Counted from the first letter of the stretch, positions 1 to 10,510 are shown. The stretch: DNA of 64,000 nt from DATARH01 sp963773625 (GCA_963773625.1 CAVZCJ010000021.1:7904-71903), one strand, 5' to 3'. Program-made: numbers and translations. The notes: a model not told the origin generated them from the sequence alone.

Positions 1-395
1 ACGAGCCAGAACCCGCCGTCGCGCGCCGGGCCCAAGACCAGGTCGTGCCGGCCGAGCAGAGCGAAAGCTACGGCGATATGCGCGGCGGTCAACGCCGGGA
101 TGTCGGTACCGACCAGCACGACCGGCCCCTGGGCACACGCAGCCATCGCCCGGTGCATGCGCTCGCCGAGATCGCCCCGGCCCTGCGGGATCGCGCCCAG
201 CCTTCGAGCATCCCGGTCGGGGGTGATCGCGAGGAGAAACCGCCAGCGACGGTCGCGCCCGAGCCGGCGCCGGCTGCGTGCCAGCATCAGCCGCTCGAAG
301 TGCAGCGCCGCCACCGCACCGACGTCGCGCGCCAACCGGCTCTTGCCGCCGCGCAGCCGCGGGACGCGAGCGAAGAGGATCAGAGTCCGGCGCAT
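1..395 (-). CDS. TIGR04282-type glycosyltransferase (DUF2064), 3' part cut by window edge
   Basis: The frame stays open from an ATG at 395 to the window edge, about 131 residues. It begins MRRTLILFARVPRLRGGKSR, the nucleotidyl/glycosyltransferase-like start with a basic GGKSRL motif. Further in are VGTDIPAL and GPARDGGFWL, which match the DUF2064/TIGR04282 family (CofC-like fold). Members are usually paired with a TIGR04283 glycosyltransferase and have been annotated as arsenosugar biosynthesis enzymes because some lie next to arsS. The pairing is present here: the start codon overlaps the stop of the upstream gene as TGATG, which suggests translational coupling. No arsS is visible in this window, so the substrate is unknown. 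The C-terminus lies outside the window. Confidence 0.85.
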   Translation of the reverse strand, partial: MRRTLILFARVPRLRGGKSRLARDVGAVAALHFERLMLARSRRRLGRDRRWRFLLAITPDRDARRLGAIPQGRGDLGERMHRAMAACAQGPVVLVGTDIPALTAAHIAVAFALLGRHDLVLGPARDGGFWL

Positions 396-1090
396 CACCC
401 ATAGATCCGCGCGATCCGCTCCGGTCGCACGCCGAGAAAATACAGCGACAGGCAGAACAGATTGCGCAGCGGCCGGCGCCAGTATCCGTCGCGCCGATAG
501 CGGCTCGGCGAGGTCACGATCGTCGCGCCGAGCGGCTTCAGCCGCGCCCGGCCGAGCCGCCGCGCCAGCGCCACATCCTCCATCAGCGGGATTGCCGGGT
601 AACCGCCCGCCGCTTGGTAGAGCGAACGGTGGATGAGCAGCCCCTGGTCGCCGTAGGGCAGGGCCAGCGCGCGGCAGCGCCACGCCACCAGCCGCTCCAC
701 CCGCCGCGCCGCGGCAGCCGGATCGTCGAGAGCGAGGGTGAAATAGCCCGCCCGCCCTTCCGCGCTGGGCGCCGAGATGAAGGCGCGGACCGCCGCGTCC
801 CATCCCGGCAGCGGCCAGCTGTCGGCGTGCAGAAACAACAGCCATCCGCACCGCGCCGCTTTGACGCCCGCCGCGAGCTGCATGCCCCGCCCCCGCGGCG
901 CCGCGATCACTCGCGCCCGAGCCCGCCGCGCGATCTGTGCGCTCGCGTCACGCGAGCCGCCATCGACGACAATGACCTCGCCAATCTGCGCGACGCCAGT
1001 CAGCGACGCCAGCGTCCGCGGCAACTCTGCCGCCGCGTTCAGCACCGGGATCACCACGGAGAGCCTATTATGTTCTTGTTTTGTTCTCAT
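395..1090 (-). CDS. TIGR04283-type family 2 glycosyltransferase
   Basis: A 231-residue GT2 enzyme. The N-terminus carries the nucleotide-sugar fold signature LSVVIPVLNAA, then EVIVVDGGSRDAS with a DG/D-type metal-binding region, and FLHADSWPLP in place of the DxD. The C-terminal MEDVALARRL resembles the acceptor-side ED motif of GT2 enzymes. It is cotranscribed with, and overlaps by one base, the TIGR04282 gene downstream. The ATG at 1090 puts the first codons inside a LexA-type box (1072-1086) and three bases from the start of the divergent radical SAM gene. A downstream GTG near 1054, just before the SVVIP strand, is therefore a serious alternative start. The acceptor is not predictable; an arsenosugar role is only a family label. 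Confidence 0.85.
   Translation of the reverse strand: MRTKQEHNRLSVVIPVLNAAAELPRTLASLTGVAQIGEVIVVDGGSRDASAQIARRARARVIAAPRGRGMQLAAGVKAARCGWLLFLHADSWPLPGWDAAVRAFISAPSAEGRAGYFTLALDDPAAAARRVERLVAWRCRALALPYGDQGLLIHRSLYQAAGGYPAIPLMEDVALARRLGRARLKPLGATIVTSPSRYRRDGYWRRPLRNLFCLSLYFLGVRPERIARIYG
1072..1086 (+). promoter_or_regulatory. LexA-type SOS box GTTC-N7-GTTC
   Basis: The site reads GTTC-TTGTTTT-GTTC, an exact match to the direct-repeat LexA operator of alphaproteobacteria. It sits directly after a TATTAT hexamer (1067-1072) that would be the -10 of the rightward radical SAM gene, so a bound repressor would cover the transcription start. A nearly identical site lies at 45979-45993. Eight fixed bases occur by chance about twice in a window of this size; the placement and the matching spacer raise the odds that it is real. 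Confidence 0.5.
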
Positions 1091-1092
1091 TG

Positions 1093-2200
1093 ATGTGGCA
1101 TCTTGTCCGCATGGGTATGCCGGCCTCCCCCCTTCCGCGCAAGGGCCGCGGCTCCGTCAGCAACGCGAGCGGGCGCTTCGAGCGCGAGGAGCGCGTCGCC
1201 TTCGACGACGGCTGGGGCGTGCCCGGCACCGAGCCCGAGCCGGTGCCGCTCACCACCCGGCTGCAGATTGACTCGACCCGCACGATCATCGCCCGCAACA
1301 ACTCGCCCGATATCGGCTTCGACCGCTCGATCAACCCCTATCGCGGCTGCGAGCATGGCTGCATCTATTGCTACGCGCGGCCGAGCCATGCCTATCTCGG
1401 CCTGTCGCCCGGCCTCGATTTCGAGAGCCGCATCTTCTATAAGCCGCAGGCTGCGGCGCTGCTCAAGCAGGAGCTGAGCAAGAAGGGATATAGCTGCCGG
1501 CCGATCGCGCTCGGCAGCAACACCGATCCCTATCAGCCCGCCGAGCGCAAGCTTGAAATCACCCGCTCGATCCTCGAAGTGCTGCGCGATTTTCGCCATC
1601 CGGTGACGATTGTCACCAAGGGAGCGCTCATCCAGCGCGACATCGACATCCTCGCCGAGATGGCGCAGATGCGGCTCGCTTGCGTTACCGTGTCGGTGAC
1701 ATCGCTCGACCGCAAGCTCGCCCGGGTCATGGAGCCGCGCGCCGCGACGCCGCAGCGCCGCCTCGAAACGATCGCCGCGCTTGCCAAGGCCGGCATCCCG
1801 ACCGGCGTGTTGTCGGCGCCGATGATCCCGGCGCTCAACGACGCCGAAATGGAGGACATCCTCGCCGCCGCCAAGGAGTCGGGTGCCATCACCGCCGGCT
1901 ACACGATGCTGCGTCTGCCGCTCGAGCTGAAGGCGCTGTTCAAGGAATGGCTGGAGACGCACGTCCCGAACAGGGCCGCGCACGTGCTGTCGCTGGTCGC
2001 GCAGAGTCACGGCGGCAAGCTCTACGATTTCGACCTGGTCGAAACGCATGGTCGGCTACGGCCCCTATGCCGACATGCTGAGCATGCGCTTCGACAAGGC
2101 TTGCCGCCGGCTGGGCCTCGATCGCCGCCACACCGAGCCGCTCGACACGACGCTCTTCCGCGCGCCGGCACAGCCGTCGAACCAGCTCGCGCTGTTCTGA
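1093..2200 (+). pseudogene. PA0069-family radical SAM protein, one frameshift
   Basis: The protein has the radical SAM cluster C-x3-C-x2-C in GCEHGCIYCYARPSH, preceded by the family segment NPYRGCEHG and followed by GSNTDPYQPAE. It belongs to the SplB-related PA0069 family, whose reaction is not established. The reading frame breaks near 2041-2044 in the run GAAACGC. Dropping one A restores the family C-terminus (GPYADMLSMRF, then ACRRLGLDRR and ending QLALF) with a TGA at 2198-2200. Without that correction the frame runs on to 2517 as non-homologous residues. The conserved sequence after the break suggests either a very recent mutation or an assembly indel. Starts at 1093, 1111 and 1117 are all possible. 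The LexA-type box upstream suggests damage-inducible expression. Confidence 0.8.
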
Positions 2201-2275
2201 TTCCGCAATTAGCGATGGCGCGACGCGACGCGCGCAATTCGGCTACTGTGCTCCGCATCAAGCGGAGGCGGCTTC

Positions 2276-2491
2276 ATGGCGAGAGAACGGCGGCTCGAAG
2301 CCTACCAGGTCGAGGCGATCTTTCGCGCCTTTGCGGAGGTCATGCGCGAGCTGCCGCCCGACACCGAAGCGGGCTGGCTCGACGGCGAAGGCGATTTGCG
2401 CCTCGCCCCCGATATCGGCCGCAAGCTGCGCACCGCCCGCGGCGTGCGCGACCTCCTGCGCCAGATGCGCGAGGGGCAAGGCGGGGTTTGA
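2276..2491 (+). CDS. small hypothetical protein, 71 aa
   Basis: The ORF is preceded by a good Shine-Dalgarno sequence (GCGGAGGCGG, about 5 bases before the ATG). The product is charged and mostly helical, with the segment MRELPPDTEAGWLDGEGDLR in its middle and no signal peptide or membrane segment. It follows the radical SAM gene on the same strand, 75 bases after the corrected stop, so it could be cotranscribed. I do not recognise the family. The ribosome site and the codon bias typical of the neighbours support a real gene. Confidence 0.55.
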   Translation: MARERRLEAYQVEAIFRAFAEVMRELPPDTEAGWLDGEGDLRLAPDIGRKLRTARGVRDLLRQMREGQGGV

Positions 2492-2714
2492 GAGCGCCGT
2501 TGCTTCTGATCGGTTGAATGCAGGCGAAATTCGCCATGACGCGCTCTCGATCGACGCGCGAGCCCAGTATAACGGCAAGGCTGAGTTTTCTATCGCGCCG
2601 CTTCCCGCGGCCTCGTGGTGACGGCCTCTGTCCGAGGGACACCAGTCATATGGCATCGCCGAACGCCAGTAGACCCAAGCCATCAACTCTTCCAAAGCAC
2701 CGGATAGTGACGAA

Positions 2715-5036
2715 ATGGGTATTGTAAAATATTGGTCGTCTATCATCACCGGCCTTGTCATTTACAGAATTCTCTTCCTTATCCCACTCATTCTGTTATT
2801 GTCCTATTTTCGATTTGTCGATTTCTACGAGAACGAGTTTTTCAACACTGGTGTTACGTCTGCTTATAATCTCGCGCGGATTGCTTTTATAATTTATCTG
2901 TTCGCCGCCATTTGTGCGCCCGGCTACGCGGCGTTGCGCACCATCGACCGCAAGTCCTTTGCCGAATTGCCGGGCACAGCACAGCTCGCTGCGGCGTTCT
3001 TCTGCGGTGCGTCGCTGTGGCATGCGCTGCTTCTGATCCTCGGCCTTCTCGACCTCTATCTATATCCGGTCGGCGTGGCCCTCATTGTCATTGCAGTCGC
3101 GTATGCTGCGACGGATTTCGACCGGACGACGCGGGAAATCCTTCACCGTATCCGCGGTTCCATCGGCGAAAAATCACCCACCGCGTTGGCGACACATGTT
3201 CTTGTCGCACTGGCCGTCGTGGCGGCGGCGCTGCTGCTGATCGTCAAAGGACTGTATCCAGCCGGCGGCCACGACTACTTCAACCATTATCACGGCTACT
3301 ACGAAGCCGTGCTGCGCAACCATGGGCTCCAGCCGAACGAGGTCTGGTACCAGTTCTTCTATTCGAAGGGGATGGGGCTGTTTTTTCTGGCCTCGCTCCT
3401 GACCGATCCACTGGCGCCGTCGCTGGTGACTTATTGCTTCGCCCTGGCCGCCGCGGTGTCGCTCTTCCTCTTGGTCAAGAATAGCGACGAAAGACAGAGC
3501 TTTTGGCCGTGGATCGCCGTCACCGCCTATCTCGCCTTCTACATCTACACGCCGGGGTGGGCCGACTATCGGTCGAATGGCGGCTGGGGCGATTTCGAGA
3601 AGCCGCACGAGATCGGCGCGGCGTTCGTCGTCGGCTTTGTCTGGCTCTGCTCCGAAATGACGGCAGCGCTTGGCGGCCGTCGCGTTATCTGGTTCGCGGC
3701 CGCGACCTGTATTTTCATCACCGCCTTTATCGAGACGGTGACGGTCCTGCTCCTGGGGTTGGTCGCCGCCATGATGACCGCCGTCGCGTTGGCCGGCCGC
3801 CGCTGGCGGGACGCCAGGGCGTTTGTCGGCCTGGCTACTGCCGGTGGCAGCGGCCTGTTGGCCGTGCTGGCCGCCAATTATCTCGCGACCGGGCTGATCA
3901 GCGATCAGTTGCTGCCGGTGGTATGGCCATGGACCGATGTCAGGGCGCTGGCTCGGTGGGGCGCGCTGCCAGAGGTCACGGTCTTCATCCGCGACCTTAT
4001 CGCGTTCCGGGCGGCGGGCATACATTGGCTCAGCCCACATTTCATTGATTTCGTGAGCGACTTCCTGCGGTTCGATCTACTGAAGCCACTGTTCGGCACC
4101 ATCGTCATCTTTCTGGCGATGCTCGGCGTCGCGCTAGCCCGGCGGCGGTGGCGTTCAATCTCGATCAACACCGCCGACCCGTTGTGGCTACTGGGCACGG
4201 TCGTGCTGGCGCTGATCGTCGCGGCGGCCGCGGTTGGCGCCGGCGAGCCAATCTCGTTTTTCCGTTACACATCTTTCTGCCTGCCGATCGTCATTGCCCT
4301 CGCGGCGTGCGGCTGGCTCTACATCACCGCCTCAGTGCCGGCGCCCGTCGGCTGGTGCATCCGCTATCTGCTGCCGCCGGTTCTCCTCGCCGTGGCGCTG
4401 GGCCAGCTTTGGAAGCACGAGAACCGCTATCTCAAGCAGATCGTACCCAACACGCTCGCCTTCGTGTCCGGGGCGATGAGCATCCGCGACGCATACGGGG
4501 CCCAGCAAGGTTGGGCCGGGCGTCACGAATGGGGCGGCATCTTTCCCGGCATCGTTGGCGCCTGGCGGGTGGCCGGCGCCAACACCCGCATCTGGAACAT
4601 GCATTTGGGCGCATACTGCATGCTGCCCCACTGCCGGTCGGAGACGTATTTCTCCTTTATCCTGTCGCCGCACCTGCTCGACATGCTCGCCGGCTCGGCC
4701 GAGGACACCCGCAGTCTGATGCAGGCCGAGGGGCTCAATTATTTCTTCTACACGACAGAAATGGACCTCAACGACATCCTGCCTTTGACCAAGCCTTTCG
4801 CGCCCGACGCCATCGCCGACTATATCGGCGTGAAATGGACCGACGGGACCTCCTACTTGCTCACCTGGCTGGGGCCGGGCGTCACGCCACTCACGCCGGA
4901 ATGGGTCGCGCAGTACAAGGGAGCGGTCGCAAACGCGCCCTATTACCCGAAAGGCGTCCCGCTCGGCCTTCTACTGAGCGTGCACGATCAGATGCGCAAC
5001 GGCGCGCGCTGGGGCACCGATCTGACCCTGAAGTAA
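2715..5036 (+). CDS. large multi-pass membrane protein, GT-C-like, function unknown
   Basis: The protein is 773 residues with around a dozen hydrophobic stretches, a charged loop after the first helices (RFVDFYENEFFNTG) and a long soluble C-terminal part from about residue 590. The early acidic loop, the segment AGGHDYFNHYHGYYEAVLR and the overall layout resemble GT-C glycosyltransferases or polymer-acting membrane enzymes. I find no decisive motif, so the function is open. The first ~150 bases are visibly richer in A+T than the rest of the gene and its neighbours. It converges on the CoA transferase gene, with only 4 bases between the two stop codons. The 223 bases before it (2492-2714) show no other convincing gene. 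Confidence 0.75.
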   Translation: MGIVKYWSSIITGLVIYRILFLIPLILLLSYFRFVDFYENEFFNTGVTSAYNLARIAFIIYLFAAICAPGYAALRTIDRKSFAELPGTAQLAAAFFCGASLWHALLLILGLLDLYLYPVGVALIVIAVAYAATDFDRTTREILHRIRGSIGEKSPTALATHVLVALAVVAAALLLIVKGLYPAGGHDYFNHYHGYYEAVLRNHGLQPNEVWYQFFYSKGMGLFFLASLLTDPLAPSLVTYCFALAAAVSLFLLVKNSDERQSFWPWIAVTAYLAFYIYTPGWADYRSNGGWGDFEKPHEIGAAFVVGFVWLCSEMTAALGGRRVIWFAAATCIFITAFIETVTVLLLGLVAAMMTAVALAGRRWRDARAFVGLATAGGSGLLAVLAANYLATGLISDQLLPVVWPWTDVRALARWGALPEVTVFIRDLIAFRAAGIHWLSPHFIDFVSDFLRFDLLKPLFGTIVIFLAMLGVALARRRWRSISINTADPLWLLGTVVLALIVAAAAVGAGEPISFFRYTSFCLPIVIALAACGWLYITASVPAPVGWCIRYLLPPVLLAVALGQLWKHENRYLKQIVPNTLAFVSGAMSIRDAYGAQQGWAGRHEWGGIFPGIVGAWRVAGANTRIWNMHLGAYCMLPHCRSETYFSFILSPHLLDMLAGSAEDTRSLMQAEGLNYFFYTTEMDLNDILPLTKPFAPDAIADYIGVKWTDGTSYLLTWLGPGVTPLTPEWVAQYKGAVANAPYYPKGVPLGLLLSVHDQMRNGARWGTDLTLK

Positions 5037-5040
5037 AGAG

Positions 5041-6264
5041 TCAGATCACCCCCTCATCCTTGAGCCCGGCGACATCGCCCGGGCCGAGGCCCAACCACGC
5101 GCCGAACACTTCCTGGGTGTGCTCGCCGAGGAGCGGCGAGCGGGTGATCTCGGGCGGCTTGCCGTCGAAACGCACCGGGAAAGTCGGCATCTTCAACTCG
5201 CCGTTGGGGTGCTTCTGGGTCTGGATGATGCCGCGCTCCTCGAAGGTCTTCTCGGCCAGCAGATCGCCGGTGTCGAAGACGGCGCCAGCGGGGATGCCCG
5301 CCTTGCCGAGGATGGCCATCGCCTCCTGTTTGGTGTGCTGCCGGGTCCAGGCGGTGACCATCGCGTTGACCTCGTAGGCGTGGCCTAGGCGCTTGTCGCG
5401 GTCGAGGTAGTCCGGGTCGTCGGCGAGCTCCGGCCGCCCCATGATGTTGACCGTGCGGCGCCAGTGCTCCGGGTTGTTGTGGCTGTTGAAGACGTAGATC
5501 CAGTCATTGGGCCCGCCCGGCTTGCACGGGAAGATGTCGTTCGGCGGCACCGGCGGGCCGAACCCGGCGCGGCCGCGCTCCTGCGGCTGGCCGGTGCGCG
5601 CATAGTTGGTGAACGCGCCGCGGGTATAATTCAGCTGAGCGTCCTGCATCGCGACCTGCAGCCGCCGCCCGGTGCCGGTGGTGTTGCGCTGGTAGAGCGC
5701 GGCGAGGATCGAGATCGTCATCAGCATGCCGGTGCCGGTATCGCCCAAGGTCGGGCCCGGGCGGACCGGCCGCCCACCGACTTCGCCGGTGATCGCCATG
5801 TTGCCGCCGGCGGCCTGCGCGATCATGTCGAAGGCCAGGCTATGCTCGTACGGGCTGCCGGTGCCGAAACCCTTGACCTGGGCGTAGATCAGCCGCGGGT
5901 TGAGCGCGTACAGCACGTCCCAGCCCAAGCCCAGCTTTTCGATCGTGCCGGGCGCCATGTTCTCGATGAACACATCGGCCTTCGCCGCCATCTCCTTGAC
6001 CAGCGCCAAGCCGCGCGGCGACTTCAGGTTCACCGTCACCGACTTCTTGTTGGCGTTGTAGATCATGAAATAGTAGGCGTCGGCGCCGGGCTTGGGGCCG
6101 GCGCCGAGGATGCGGCCGGGCTCGCCGCCCTTTGGGTTCTCGACCTTGACCACCTCGGCGCCCAGCTGCGCCAGCACCTCGGTGCAGGTCGGCCCGGCCT
6201 CGAATTGGGACAGGTCGAGCACTCTCACACCGGCGAGGCAATTCGGCGGGGCGGTTGCGGTCAT
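5041..6264 (-). CDS. CaiB/BaiF family III CoA transferase
   Basis: At 407 residues this has normal length for a class III CoA transferase, which moves CoA between carboxylic acids through an enzyme-aspartyl anhydride. Family signatures are visible in order: GVRVLDLSQFEAGP at the N-terminus, GAEVVKVENPKGGEPGR, NANKKSVTVNLKS, the AQAAGGNMAITGE segment, and VAMQDAQLNYTRG, which holds the expected catalytic Asp. The closest named relatives by motif are formyl-CoA/oxalate CoA transferases, but the acid substrate cannot be read from sequence. It is divergent from a disrupted NMT1-type solute-binding protein gene, with about 60 bases between the two starts. These gene types are often neighbours in carboxylate-using alphaproteobacteria. 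Confidence 0.92.
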   Translation of the reverse strand: MTATAPPNCLAGVRVLDLSQFEAGPTCTEVLAQLGAEVVKVENPKGGEPGRILGAGPKPGADAYYFMIYNANKKSVTVNLKSPRGLALVKEMAAKADVFIENMAPGTIEKLGLGWDVLYALNPRLIYAQVKGFGTGSPYEHSLAFDMIAQAAGGNMAITGEVGGRPVRPGPTLGDTGTGMLMTISILAALYQRNTTGTGRRLQVAMQDAQLNYTRGAFTNYARTGQPQERGRAGFGPPVPPNDIFPCKPGGPNDWIYVFNSHNNPEHWRRTVNIMGRPELADDPDYLDRDKRLGHAYEVNAMVTAWTRQHTKQEAMAILGKAGIPAGAVFDTGDLLAEKTFEERGIIQTQKHPNGELKMPTFPVRFDGKPPEITRSPLLGEHTQEVFGAWLGLGPGDVAGLKDEGVI

Positions 6265-6323
6265 CGGGTCACTCCCTCGTTGGCTGGATGTGCTAACGAT
6301 AATGCAGCCGAGGGAGCGACGCC

Positions 6324-7228
6324 ATGCGCCTCAAGCTCTTCGAGAACTACCGCTTCGTGCTCTACGCACCGTTCTACGCGGCGCACGCGACCGGCGCCTA
6401 TGACGCCGAGGGGCTAGAGGTCGAGCTCTTGCCCTCGCCAGGCCCGGGCAGGGCCGAGGCGGCCTTGCTCGCCGGCGAAGCCGACGTGATGTGGATGGGG
6501 CCGATCCGCATCATGAAGGCGCACGAGAAGGACGCAGCGTCGCCAATCACCGCCTTTGCCGAGGTGGTGTGCCGCGACCCCTTCTCGCTGGTCGGCGCCA
6601 CCCCCAATCCCGGCTTCACGCCTCGCCGATCTGCTCGGCAAGCGCTTCGCCAGCACCAGCGAGGTGCCGACGCCCTGGCTCTGCCTCGAAGGCGATCTGC
6701 GCGACGCCGGCATCGACCCAGCCCGGCTCGAGCGGATCATCGGCCGCACGATGCAGGAGAATGTCGCCGGCCTCGCCACCGGCGACGTCGATGTGGCGCA
6801 ACTATTCGAGCCATTTGTCGAGCTGGCGATACGAGGCGGCGCACATGTCTGGCTACCCGCGAGCGCGCGTGGGCGCACCAGCTACACGGTGTTCGCGACA
6901 ACGCGGCAGCGCCTCGCCGCCGATCCCGAGCCGCTCCGCAAGATGGTGCGGGCGATCCACAAGACGCAGCACTGGGTGCAGGCGCAGCCGCCGGCGGCGA
7001 TCGCCGACACCATTGCCGCGTATTTCCCAACGCTCGACCGAACGGTGCTGGCGGGCGCGCTCGCGCGCTACAAGGCGCAGGGCGTCTGGGGCACCGACCC
7101 GGTGCTGCCCGAGGAAGGCTTCGACCGCCTGCGGCGCGCGCTCATCGCAACGCGGCTTCCTCAGCCGCGCGGTCCCGTTCGCCGATTGCGTCGACAATCG
7201 GCTGGCGCAGGAGGTCCTGGCCGCCTAG
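6324..7228 (+). pseudogene. NMT1/SsuA-type ABC substrate-binding protein, two frameshifts
   Basis: Pieced together across frames, the product is about 300 residues and resembles periplasmic binding proteins of the NMT1/THI5 type (sulfonate, nitrate or pyrimidine-precursor importers). Segment 1 starts at the ATG at 6324 (SD GAGGGAG) and includes EGLEVELLPSPGPGRAEAAL and MWMGPIRIMK. The frame shifts near 6620-6627, after which LADLLGKRFAS and ENVAGLATGDVDVAQLFEP follow. It shifts again near 7145-7150 to the end FLSRAVPFADCVDN. No signal peptide is visible before MRLKLFENYRF, which is unusual for an exported binding protein but common in this subfamily. The matching permease and ATPase genes are not adjacent. 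Confidence 0.75.
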
Positions 7229-7870
7229 CTACGCCTCGTAATCCGGCTGCTTCGCGGGGGCGGCGTCGGCGAAGGCGGGGATCGCCATGACGGTCTCGTA
7301 GACCCGCATCACCCGCGGATAGGGCGACAAATCGGCGTTGAAGGTTCGCGCCGGGGTCACCTGCGTCACCAGTCCGATATCGGCGAAACTCGGCTGGTCG
7401 CCATGCGCGAACCGGCCGCTTTCCTTGTGCTCGCCGAGCAATTCCTCCATCGCCTGCAGCCCGGCGCCGATCCAATGCTGGATCCAGCCCATCAACTTAT
7501 CCTGACCGAGCCGCCAATCGTCGAGGATGTAATGGCGGATGCGCGGCACCACCAGCGGGTGCGAGTCGGCGATGTTGATCAGCGCAAAGCCGCGGCACCA
7601 GGCGCGCGCCGCTGCGTCCTTCGGCAATAACGGCGGGTTCGGGTATTTCTCTTCGAGGTATTCGAGGATCGCCAGCGACTGAAACAGCTTGACGTCGCCG
7701 TCGATCAGGGTCGGGACCACCATCTGCGGATTGACCGCCTTGTAGGCGGGGTCGAACTGATCGCCCTTTTCGAGGTGCAGATAGGTGTCCTCATGCGTGA
7801 GGCCCTTCAAGTTCATCGCGATGCGTACGCGGAACGTCGCCTGCGAGCGATAGTAGGTGTAGAGCTTCAT
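7229..7870 (-). CDS. maiA: zeta-class glutathione S-transferase / maleylacetoacetate isomerase
   Basis: A 213-residue two-domain GST. The N-terminal thioredoxin-like domain begins MKLYTYYRSQATFRVRIAMN; YYRS-x-x-S/T-F/Y-RVRIA is the zeta-class active-site motif. QSLAILEYLEEKYP closes that domain with the glutathione-binding Ser. The helical domain contains PSFADIGLVTQV. Zeta GSTs isomerise maleylacetoacetate to fumarylacetoacetate in tyrosine catabolism, and some also process maleylpyruvate. No other homogentisate-pathway gene is nearby, so the exact substrate is inferred. The start at 7870 is chosen because upstream in-frame codons to 7975 encode non-family sequence. Its stop abuts the end of the solute-binding gene (7228). 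Confidence 0.88.
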   Translation of the reverse strand: MKLYTYYRSQATFRVRIAMNLKGLTHEDTYLHLEKGDQFDPAYKAVNPQMVVPTLIDGDVKLFQSLAILEYLEEKYPNPPLLPKDAAARAWCRGFALINIADSHPLVVPRIRHYILDDWRLGQDKLMGWIQHWIGAGLQAMEELLGEHKESGRFAHGDQPSFADIGLVTQVTPARTFNADLSPYPRVMRVYETVMAIPAFADAAPAKQPDYEA

Positions 7871-7978
7871 GAAGCCGTTTTCCTCACGATTTTCGTCACT
7901 TATATCGGCCGAAACGGCAACACAACCCACGGGGTCGCTCATGCGGCGACTGTGGCCTTGGTTCCTCGGTGTCATGGC

Positions 7979-8002
7979 GGGAGCCGGCGTCCGCCGGCTC
8001 CC
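7979..8002 (-). terminator. perfect 11-bp hairpin after the sugar-binding protein gene
   Basis: GGGAGCCGGCG and CGCCGGCTCCC flank a two-base loop, 12 bases past the stop of the leftward solute-binding protein gene. There is no T tract on the minus strand, so it is either a Rho-assisted end or an mRNA-stabilising hairpin. The position fits the 3' end of the four-gene importer operon. Confidence 0.4.
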
Positions 8003-8013
8003 TTAGAGGCAGT

Positions 8014-9352
8014 TTACGCGCCGTAGACCTTGGTGAGTTCGTCGGTCGCCCATTTGACCGAATCCTCGGCGGCCATGCCTTGGATCGCCTTCGCGTACAT
8101 GTCGACGATGATGTACTTGGTCTGCACTTCGGCGGCCTTCTGGTTCGGCGGTCCGGCATAGCCGACCATGCGCCCGGTGACCGGGATCTTCTTGAACGGC
8201 GCCATCACCGGGTCGGCGTTCCACACCGGATCGTCCTCCTAGGCCTTGGTCGCGCCCGCGGTGTAGCCCTGCTGCGTCGTGAACCACTTCTCGAAGACAT
8301 CCTTCGAATGCGCCCAGGCGAGGAATTTCTTCGCGGCGTCCTGGTTCTTCGAATAGTTCATCAGCATGTTGGTGAACGGGCCGGGCAGGTTGAACACGCC
8401 GCCGGCGCCGCCCGGGATGCTGGCGTGCAGGATGTCGTCCTTCATCGGCGTGCCCTTTTCGGTCTGGTAGGAGTCGGGCTTCTTCTTGGCCTCGAGATAG
8501 ATCGAGGCGCCGTTATTGGTGGCGCTGATGCTGCCCGACAGGAAGGCGCGGTTGTTGCTGGTGTCGTCCCAGGCGAGCCCGCCCTCGTCCATCGTCTCCT
8601 TCCACAGCGCGACGGCGAACTTCACCAATTCGACCGTCTCCTTGGTGTTGAGCACGACCGTCTTGCCGTCGGCCTCGACCTCCTTGCCGCCCCACGACCA
8701 GAGATACGGGTACCACCAGCCGGGCGCGTCGCCGAAGGTGTGCCCGGCGGTCTGGCCGATAAGGATGGCCAGCGGCCTTCAGCTTCTTGCCGACGGTGCG
8801 GTAGGTCGTCCCAATTCTTCGGGAAGCCATTCGGCGAGCCGGCCTCGGCGAGCCAGGATTTGCGATAGGCGACGAGGCCGCCGCCGACGCAATACGGCAC
8901 GCCGACCCACTTGCTGCCCATCGTGCCGACGACTTTGCAGATGTCGTAAAACCCGCCCTGCGCCTTGCCGATATCGTCGGCGATGTCGCTGACATCGGCG
9001 GCGCTTTGACCGTAAAGCTGCGGCCAGTTGTTGAGCGGTCATGAAGATGTCCGGCCCGGCGCCCGATTGGATCGCCGAGGTGACGCGCGCCTGGATGTCG
9101 TTGGCGTTGATGGTCTCGACGGTCAGCTTGATGCCGAGGTCTTTTTGGCACTGCTCGGTGATAGCGGACCCTTGAGATAGCGCGTCGGAGGCCGGAACGA
9201 AATCCGCCCAGCGCAGCCAGTGCACGGTCAATGCCTGGCCATAGGCCGGCGCCCGCCCGCTCGCCAGGATGCCCGCGAGCCCGCCGGTCGCGGCCGCGGC
9301 CGCGCTGGCGCCCGAAAGCTGCAGCAGCCCGGCGTCGATGGATTTGGGTCAT
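8014..9352 (-). pseudogene. carbohydrate ABC transporter substrate-binding protein (family 1), multiply disrupted
   Basis: The reassembled product is a family 1 extracellular solute-binding protein with a twin-arginine-like start (MTQIHRRR), then ALTVHWLRWADFVPASDAL, SKWVGVPYCVGGGLVAYRKS and GGAGGVFNLPGPFTN. Keeping the family sequence requires frame changes near 9328, 9037, 8804 and 8760. There is also an in-frame TAG at 8239 where TGG (Trp) would fit: the frame continues unchanged to 8014 with WNADPVMAPFKKIPV. Five lesions in 1.3 kb point to decay or to very poor local consensus. It is the last gene of a permease-permease-ATPase-binding protein operon read leftward from 12308. Confidence 0.75.
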
Positions 9353-9411
9353 GGTTTCCTCCCATGAATGGCGAACGGTACCCCGCCCGCGAGGTTACGG
9401 CGTCGGGCCGA

Positions 9412-10505
<1,094 letters not shown>

Positions 10506-10510
10506 GGGCT

